From NCBI RefSeq assembly GCF_001552655.1, contig NZ_BCRP01000001.1, positions 268,043-332,042 on the forward strand: DNA of 64,000 nt, read 5' to 3'. The stretch comes from Alicyclobacillus kakegawensis NBRC 103104 (lineage in GTDB: Bacteria > Bacillota > Bacilli > Alicyclobacillales > Alicyclobacillaceae). A model generated the notes under the pieces. That model searched no databases. It saw nothing but the letters and a program-made list of their open reading frames with translations, and was not told the DNA's origin. The position numbers and the translations under genes were made by a program. Shown in pieces: positions 54,990 to 64,000 of this stretch. The first letter of the stretch is position 1. Each line of letters starts with the position of its first letter.

Positions 54990-56372
54990 ATGAGTTCCGA
55001 GTACGATGCCCTCTTTTTCAATCGCGCCTGGGAGCACGTTCTGGAGCACATGCAGTCCACCATGAGCGGCCCCAGCTACGACACGTGGTTCGGCGAGACG
55101 CAGATCATCGACTACAACGAGGAAAAGAACCTCATCACGGTGCTCTGCCCAACTGAAATTTCCCGCAGCTGGCTGGAACAGCGTTACACCGCCCAGATTC
55201 ACGACCTGCTGCTGGCCGCCACCGGTCAGGACTTCATGCTGCGCTTCACCACCAACCCGGATTTGCCAGCAATGGAAGCCCGCCAGAGGCAAACCATCCT
55301 ACCTGCGGAGGAAGAAGAAGACACGTTTTCCAGCTCCGAACCCTCTCGCCTAAACCCGCGCTACACCTTTGAGACGTTTGTCATCGGAGCCAGCAACCGG
55401 TTTGCGCACGCCGCCTGCCTGGCCGTCGCTGAAGCGCCCGCAAACGCTTACAACCCGCTCTTCATCTACGGCGGTGTGGGTCTGGGTAAGACCCACCTGA
55501 TGCACGCCATTGGCCACTTCGTGCAGCAGAACCACCCGCACGCCAAGGTGCTGTACATCACGTCGGAGCGGTTCACCAACGACTTCATCCACGCCATCCG
55601 CGACAACACAACCCGGGACTTTCGCAACCACTATCGCTCCATCGACGTCCTGTTGATTGACGATATTCAATTCCTGGCGAAGAAAGAAGGAATACAAGAA
55701 GAGTTCTTCCACACCTTCAACACCCTGCACGAAAACGGCAAACAGATTGTCATCTCCAGTGACCGGCCGCCCAAAGAGATTCAGACCCTGGAAGACCGGT
55801 TGCGCTCGCGTTTCGAGTGGGGCCTGCTGACGGACATCCAGACACCTGACCTGGAGACCCGCGTCGCCATCCTGCAGCGCAAAGCGAAAGCCGATGGCCT
55901 GCACATCTCGAGCGACGTGTACTACTACATCGCCACCCAGTTCGACTCCAACATCCGCGAGCTGGAGGGCGCCCTGATTCGGGTCATCGCGTACTCGTCG
56001 CTGGTCAATCAGGACATCACCGTCGAATTGGCAGAACAAGCGCTCAAGGACATGATCCGTCCGGACAAGCAGCGCACCATCACTGTCGCGCAGATCCAAA
56101 AGGTGGTTGGCGATCATTTCGGCCTCAAGGTCGATGAACTGAAAGCCAAGCGGCGCACCAAGAATGTCGTGCTGCCACGCCAGCTGGCCATGTACTTGGC
56201 GCGCGAGCTGACGGAACTGTCGCTGCCGCGCATCGGCGAGGAGTTCGGTGGCCGCGACCACACCACGGTGCTGCACGCCTGTGACCGTATCAGCCAAAGT
56301 CTTCAGCGGGATCCCAGTCTCCAGACCACGGTCAACCGGCTGGCGGAGGCCATTCGCACCCTGTGCGGATGA
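54990..56372 (+). CDS. dnaA: Chromosomal replication initiator DnaA
   Basis: 460 residues. Domain I (about 1-85), short linker, AAA+ domain with Walker A YGGVGLGKTHLMHAIG and Walker B VLLIDDIQFLAKKEG, and domain IV with the DnaA-box binding signature FGGRDHTTVLHACDRI. ATG at 54990 with GGGGAGG upstream; the frame is open further up but crosses DnaA boxes and was rejected. Opens oriC and loads DnaB. Confidence 0.97.
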   Translation: MSSEYDALFFNRAWEHVLEHMQSTMSGPSYDTWFGETQIIDYNEEKNLITVLCPTEISRSWLEQRYTAQIHDLLLAATGQDFMLRFTTNPDLPAMEARQRQTILPAEEEEDTFSSSEPSRLNPRYTFETFVIGASNRFAHAACLAVAEAPANAYNPLFIYGGVGLGKTHLMHAIGHFVQQNHPHAKVLYITSERFTNDFIHAIRDNTTRDFRNHYRSIDVLLIDDIQFLAKKEGIQEEFFHTFNTLHENGKQIVISSDRPPKEIQTLEDRLRSRFEWGLLTDIQTPDLETRVAILQRKAKADGLHISSDVYYYIATQFDSNIRELEGALIRVIAYSSLVNQDITVELAEQALKDMIRPDKQRTITVAQIQKVVGDHFGLKVDELKAKRRTKNVVLPRQLAMYLARELTELSLPRIGEEFGGRDHTTVLHACDRISQSLQRDPSLQTTVNRLAEAIRTLCG

Positions 56373-56410
56373 TCAGCGGCGAATCCGTCGATGGTCTCTG
56401 CACAGGCAGC

Positions 56411-56575
56411 TTTTCCACATGTGGACAACCTCACACTTTACACCGTCATTTGTCCACATGTTATACACAGGCATTTTTCTTGCCAGAAAAGTATTTCATG
56501 CACTTATCCACATATTCACCGGAACTATTACGATTACTACTAGTGACTTGATCTACTCTATACACCTACTACCTA
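56411..56575. other. oriC: oriC part 2: DnaA boxes and unwinding element between dnaA and dnaN
   Basis: A perfect box at 56504-56512 and single-mismatch boxes at 56411, 56420 (minus), 56450 and 56461. The last perfect box is followed by a GC step (CCGG) and an AT-rich stretch (56522-56575) of TAC/TAG/TTA triplets, the layout of the B. subtilis basal unwinding system with DnaA-trio repeats. Melting and helicase loading most likely start here. Confidence 0.85.
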
Positions 56576-56632
56576 CAGCGCCAAGTCACGCCAGACGCGA
56601 GACACGGGACGGAGAAGGAGTTGGAGCACCGG

Positions 56633-57754
56633 ATGAAACTCACCATTTCGCAGCAGGACCTCCTGCACATGCTCAGCACGGTATCCAAGGCGGTCGCCGT
56701 CCGCTCCCCGCGGCAGGTCTTGACCGGAATTCTCTTGGAAGCATCCGCCGAACGCCTCACTGCCACAGCCTATGATCTGGAACTGGGGATTCAGAACTGG
56801 ACGGATGAGGAGACCAAAATTCACATCGACGAACCAGGCGCCATTGTGCTGCCGGCCCGGTACTTTCTCGACGCGGTCCGCAAACTGCCGGCCCGCCCGG
56901 TGACCATCGAGACCACGCACAACTATATGACGGCCATTCGCTCGGATCAGGTCGAGTTTCATCTGCACGGCATCGACGCGGCCGAATTCCCTCGCTTGCC
57001 GGCTTTCCTGGGCGCGGCCTCATTGACCGTTACAAGCGATTTGTTATCCGCTCTTATCAAATCCACCGTCTTCGCCACGGCCAATACGGAGGTAAGGCCG
57101 ACGTTGACGGGCATCCACGTCCAGTCGGTTGCCGACACCCTCACCTTCACCGCCACTGACGGCCTGCGCCTGGCCACCCGCAGCGTCAAGCACACGACGG
57201 CCCAGGCGACGGAATGGGATGCCGTCATTCCGGGGAAGTCTTTGCTTGAGTTGCTGAAAATCCTGCCCGACGAACAATTGCCCGTCACCGTCCAGTTCAC
57301 GAACAGCCATTGCCTGTTCGCGCAGGCCACCACTCTGTTTTACACGCGGCTTATCGATGGTGCGTATCCTGACACCAGCCGCATCATTCCCAGCGACCAC
57401 CGCACACAGGTGGTCGTCGATGCGGAACTTTTGACGAACGCGGTGGATCGTGCCGCCCTGATTGCGCCGGTACGCGAAAACCACATGGTGCGCCTCAGCG
57501 TCAGCGATGACTCTCTGACCATCGCATCCAGTTCGCCCGAGGTCGGCAACGTCTCGGAGAGCCTCCCGATTGTGGCCAAAGAAGGGGAGGACCTCACCAT
57601 CGCCTTCAACGCCCGCTACGTCCTTGACGCCCTCCGGGTGTGCGAGACACCGGAGGTGCAGGTGCAGTTCAACGGGTCCCAACAGCCGTTTGTCATTCGC
57701 AGGCAGGGGCAGGATGATGGTCTGCAGCTGATTTCGCCCATGCTGACGAGGTGA
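56633..57754 (+). CDS. dnaN: DNA polymerase III beta sliding clamp
   Basis: 373 residues, three clamp domains. MKLTISQQDLLHMLSTVSKA, LTGIHVQSVADTLTFTATDG and the C-terminal LQLISPM(L)TR end are characteristic. ATG at 56633; the TTG at 56621 is in frame but GGAG at 56623 fits the ATG. Rings DNA and tethers polymerase. Confidence 0.96.
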   Translation: MKLTISQQDLLHMLSTVSKAVAVRSPRQVLTGILLEASAERLTATAYDLELGIQNWTDEETKIHIDEPGAIVLPARYFLDAVRKLPARPVTIETTHNYMTAIRSDQVEFHLHGIDAAEFPRLPAFLGAASLTVTSDLLSALIKSTVFATANTEVRPTLTGIHVQSVADTLTFTATDGLRLATRSVKHTTAQATEWDAVIPGKSLLELLKILPDEQLPVTVQFTNSHCLFAQATTLFYTRLIDGAYPDTSRIIPSDHRTQVVVDAELLTNAVDRAALIAPVRENHMVRLSVSDDSLTIASSSPEVGNVSESLPIVAKEGEDLTIAFNARYVLDALRVCETPEVQVQFNGSQQPFVIRRQGQDDGLQLISPMLTR

Positions 57755-57759
57755 GAGAA

Positions 57760-57987
57760 ATGTCCCGCGTCCGTCTCGAAACGGACTACATCACCCTGAG
57801 CCAACTGCTCAAACGCGTCCAGGCCATCGCCACCGGCGGCCAGGCGAAGGTCTTCCTGCAGGAAGTTCCGGTGCTCGTCAACGGGGAGCGCGAGCAGCGG
57901 CGGGGCCGCAAATTGCGTCCGGGGGACCGGGTGCAGGTGGCCGGCCAAGTGTACGTGATTGAGGAATCGGCCCATCATGGTGATTGA
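57760..57987 (+). CDS. rlbA: S4-domain ribosome-associated protein RlbA (YaaA)
   Basis: 75 residues, an S4 RNA-binding fold with YITLSQLLKRVQAIATGGQA, VLVNGEREQRRGRKLRPGD. ATG at 57760 with GAGGTGAG upstream and 5 bases after dnaN; overlaps recF by 11 bases. Involved in large-subunit assembly in B. subtilis. Confidence 0.9.
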   Translation: MSRVRLETDYITLSQLLKRVQAIATGGQAKVFLQEVPVLVNGEREQRRGRKLRPGDRVQVAGQVYVIEESAHHGD

Positions 57988-59107
57988 ACAGCTGACTCTG
58001 TCCGACTTTCGCAACTACACCCGGCAGCAACTGGAGTTTTCTCCGGGTGTCAATGTGCTGCTGGGCGAAAACGGGCAGGGCAAGACCAACGTCCTGGAGG
58101 CGATTTACCTTCTCGCCGTAGGCAAATCGCACCGCACCAGCCGCGACGGGGATCTCATCCGCCACGGCGCGGAGCGCACCGAGTTGGCCGCCGTTGTCGC
58201 CCAGCAGTCAAGGCCTTTGAAGTTGCACCTGGAGTTTGGCCGGTACGGCAAGAAGGCCCAGGTCAACGGCGTCCTGCAATCGCGGATGAGCGACTTCGTC
58301 GGGCGCTTCCAGGTTGTCCTGTTTGCACCGGAAGACCTGCAGCTGGTCAAGGGCGGTCCGGCCGTTCGCCGCCGTTTCATCGACATGGAACTGGGGCAGA
58401 CCCATGCCCGTTACCTGCATCACCTGAGCCTGTACCACCGCACCCTTCAGCAGCGCAATCACTTGTTGAAGCGGCCGGCCTTGGATGTCGATTCCATCCT
58501 TGCCTTTGACGATCCGCTCGTCGAACACGGTACCGAGGTGATGCTCCGCCGCCATCGCTTCGTCAGTCTTCTGCGCGACATTGCGCGGGAAATCTACGCC
58601 AGCATCTCCTCCGGCCGCGAGCAGTTGGAGATTCGTTATCAGCCCGCTCTGCAGGGGCATGCGCATCTTGGCGGTGAACAGGAGGGGGCACTGGATGCTG
58701 GCGCCCTTGCCAGCGCTTTTCATGAGCAACTGGTAGCCCGGGTCCGCGGTGACGCCCAACTTGGTTACACGAGCGTCGGCCCGCACCGGGACGACTTGGT
58801 GCTGCTGCTCGACGACCGCCCGGTACAGGCCCACGCCAGCCAAGGTCAGCAGCGGACCATTGCCCTGTCGTTGCGTTTGGCCGAGATTGAGCTGATTCGG
58901 CGGGAAGTGGGGGAGTATCCGGTGCTGCTGCTCGACGACGTGCTCTCGGAGCTCGACGATAACCGGCAGCGGCAGCTTCTGTTGTCCATGAGCGACAAGG
59001 TGCAAACCCTGGTCACCAGCACCGGCCTCTACCAACTGGCCGAGAAGCTCACCGGACGTTCACGTTTGTTTCATGTTCGTTCTGGTATAATACAGATGGA
59101 GGGGTAG
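57977..59107 (+). CDS. recF: DNA replication and repair protein RecF
   Basis: 376 residues, SMC-like ATPase. Walker A LLGENGQGKTNVLEAIY, RRRFIDMELGQ, GYTSVGPHRDDLVL and Walker B VLLLDDVLSELDDNRQ. ATG at 57977 with GAGGAA upstream. Loads RecA at gaps with RecOR. Its end contains the promoter for the following genes. Confidence 0.96.
   Translation: MVIEQLTLSDFRNYTRQQLEFSPGVNVLLGENGQGKTNVLEAIYLLAVGKSHRTSRDGDLIRHGAERTELAAVVAQQSRPLKLHLEFGRYGKKAQVNGVLQSRMSDFVGRFQVVLFAPEDLQLVKGGPAVRRRFIDMELGQTHARYLHHLSLYHRTLQQRNHLLKRPALDVDSILAFDDPLVEHGTEVMLRRHRFVSLLRDIAREIYASISSGREQLEIRYQPALQGHAHLGGEQEGALDAGALASAFHEQLVARVRGDAQLGYTSVGPHRDDLVLLLDDRPVQAHASQGQQRTIALSLRLAEIELIRREVGEYPVLLLDDVLSELDDNRQRQLLLSMSDKVQTLVTSTGLYQLAEKLTGRSRLFHVRSGIIQMEG
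59083..59091 (+). promoter_or_regulatory. Extended -10 promoter for remB-gyrB-gyrA
   Basis: TGGTATAAT (59083-59091) inside the 3' end of recF is an extended -10 element, 28 bases before remB. The -35 is poor, which is acceptable with an extended -10. Confidence 0.5.
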
Positions 59108-59118
59108 GTGCTTTTTTC

Positions 59119-61255
<2,137 letters not shown>

Positions 61256-61285
61256 GGCAGGACAAGCGGCGAGGAGTGACACAGT

Positions 61286-63736
<2,451 letters not shown>

Positions 63737-63761
63737 ACCGCAGGAAAGGGGCGAAGCAAGC

Positions 63762-63872
63762 ATGACGGGGTGGGAACGCCTTGCTGTTGAGCAGGGTGGC
63801 ATGTTCATCGGCTTTTTCGTGCTGGTCGGCCTGGCGTTTTTGGTGTTCAACGCGGTGCTGCGGCGGGATTGA
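63762..63872 (+). CDS. Small membrane protein downstream of gyrA
   Basis: 36 residues: a short amphipathic N-terminus (MTGWERLAVEQGG), one transmembrane helix (MFIGFFVLVGLAFLVFNAV) and a basic end LRRD. ATG at 63762 with AAAGGGG about 12 bases upstream, 25 bases after the gyrA stop and before a terminator-like hairpin, so it would be co-transcribed with gyrA. No family recognised. Confidence 0.5.
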   Translation: MTGWERLAVEQGGMFIGFFVLVGLAFLVFNAVLRRD

Positions 63873-63904
63873 GCCGACCGTTGGTGCGTGTGTGTACGCG
63901 TCGC

Positions 63905-63929
63905 GCGCGGGAGCCGAGTTCTCCCGCGC
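63905..63929 (+). terminator. Hairpin after gyrA and the small membrane gene
   Basis: GCGCGGGAG (63905-63913) and CTCCCGCGC (63921-63929) form a perfect 9-bp stem followed by a pyrimidine stretch TCTGTCT rather than a pure T run. Probable end of the gyrBA transcript. Nothing else was recognised up to 64000. Confidence 0.5.
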
Positions 63930-64000
63930 TCTGTCTGGTGCACGCGGCCATGGGCGTTTTGGGTCCTGTTTTTGCGATCCGCCCGGGCGATGCATCGGGG

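Overview
The window is the origin-of-replication neighbourhood of a high-GC, endospore-forming member of the Bacilli. It contains the classical run rpmH-rnpA-yidD-yidC-jag-mnmE-mnmG-rsmG-noc-soj-spo0J leading away from dnaA on one side, and dnaN-rlbA-recF-remB-gyrB-gyrA on the other. The sporulation-linked genes (yyaC, soj/spo0J, spoIIIJ-type yidC, jag), the walRKHIJ operon and the high GC point to an Alicyclobacillaceae-like lineage. I cannot name a genus from sequence alone. No rRNA, tRNA, CRISPR array or insertion sequence was recognised.

Layout. 1-3.8 kb: end of a YhgE/Pip-type membrane protein, then an operon of an AprA-like flavoprotein, a two-cluster ferredoxin and a sulfonate-type binding lipoprotein, preceded by a promoter and a terminator-like leader. 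3.9-12.5 kb (minus strand): a sugar locus with a LevR-type sigma-54 activator, PTS EIIB, a fused EIIC-EIID, and a xylose-type ABC transporter (xylF, single-domain xylG, xylH). A textbook -24/-12 promoter lies directly in front of xylF, with 10-bp phased repeats upstream of it. 12.6-16.3 kb: a sulfate/thiosulfate ABC transporter. 16.8-23.2 kb: an acetyl-CoA hydrolase/CoA-transferase, a GNAT enzyme, a divergent soluble PAS kinase and NarL-type regulator, a HesB-like protein, a DoxX-like protein and two universal stress proteins.

23.2-25.5 kb: a chromosomal actin-type partition cassette (parR, parM and an AT-rich repeat array resembling a parC centromere), followed by a strongly self-complementary non-coding stretch that looks like a rod-shaped RNA. 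25.5-41.2 kb (mostly minus strand): rlmH, htrC-type protease, walJ-I-H-K-R, a basic membrane protein, dnaB helicase, rplI, yybS, MazG-like, rpsR-ssb-rpsF, ychF, DUF951, mscS and a CvpA-like protein. 41.4-42 kb: yyaC on the plus strand. 42-53.2 kb (minus): DUF4446, spo0J with two parS sites inside it, soj, noc, rsmG, mnmG, mnmE, jag, yidC, yidD, rnpA, rpmH and a LysR regulator divergent from cidAB.

54.5-56.6 kb is a bipartite oriC: one DnaA-box cluster upstream of dnaA and a second between dnaA and dnaN, the latter followed by an AT-rich unwinding stretch. Apart from cidAB and yyaC, genes from oriC back to about 25.5 kb run leftward, and all genes beyond oriC run rightward, so transcription is largely co-oriented with replication. 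Two unrelated DNA segregation systems (ParABS with Noc, and ParMRC) therefore lie within about 31 kb of one origin. The most novel-looking arrangement is the LevR/PTS module that appears to drive an ABC sugar importer through sigma-54 rather than a PTS operon.
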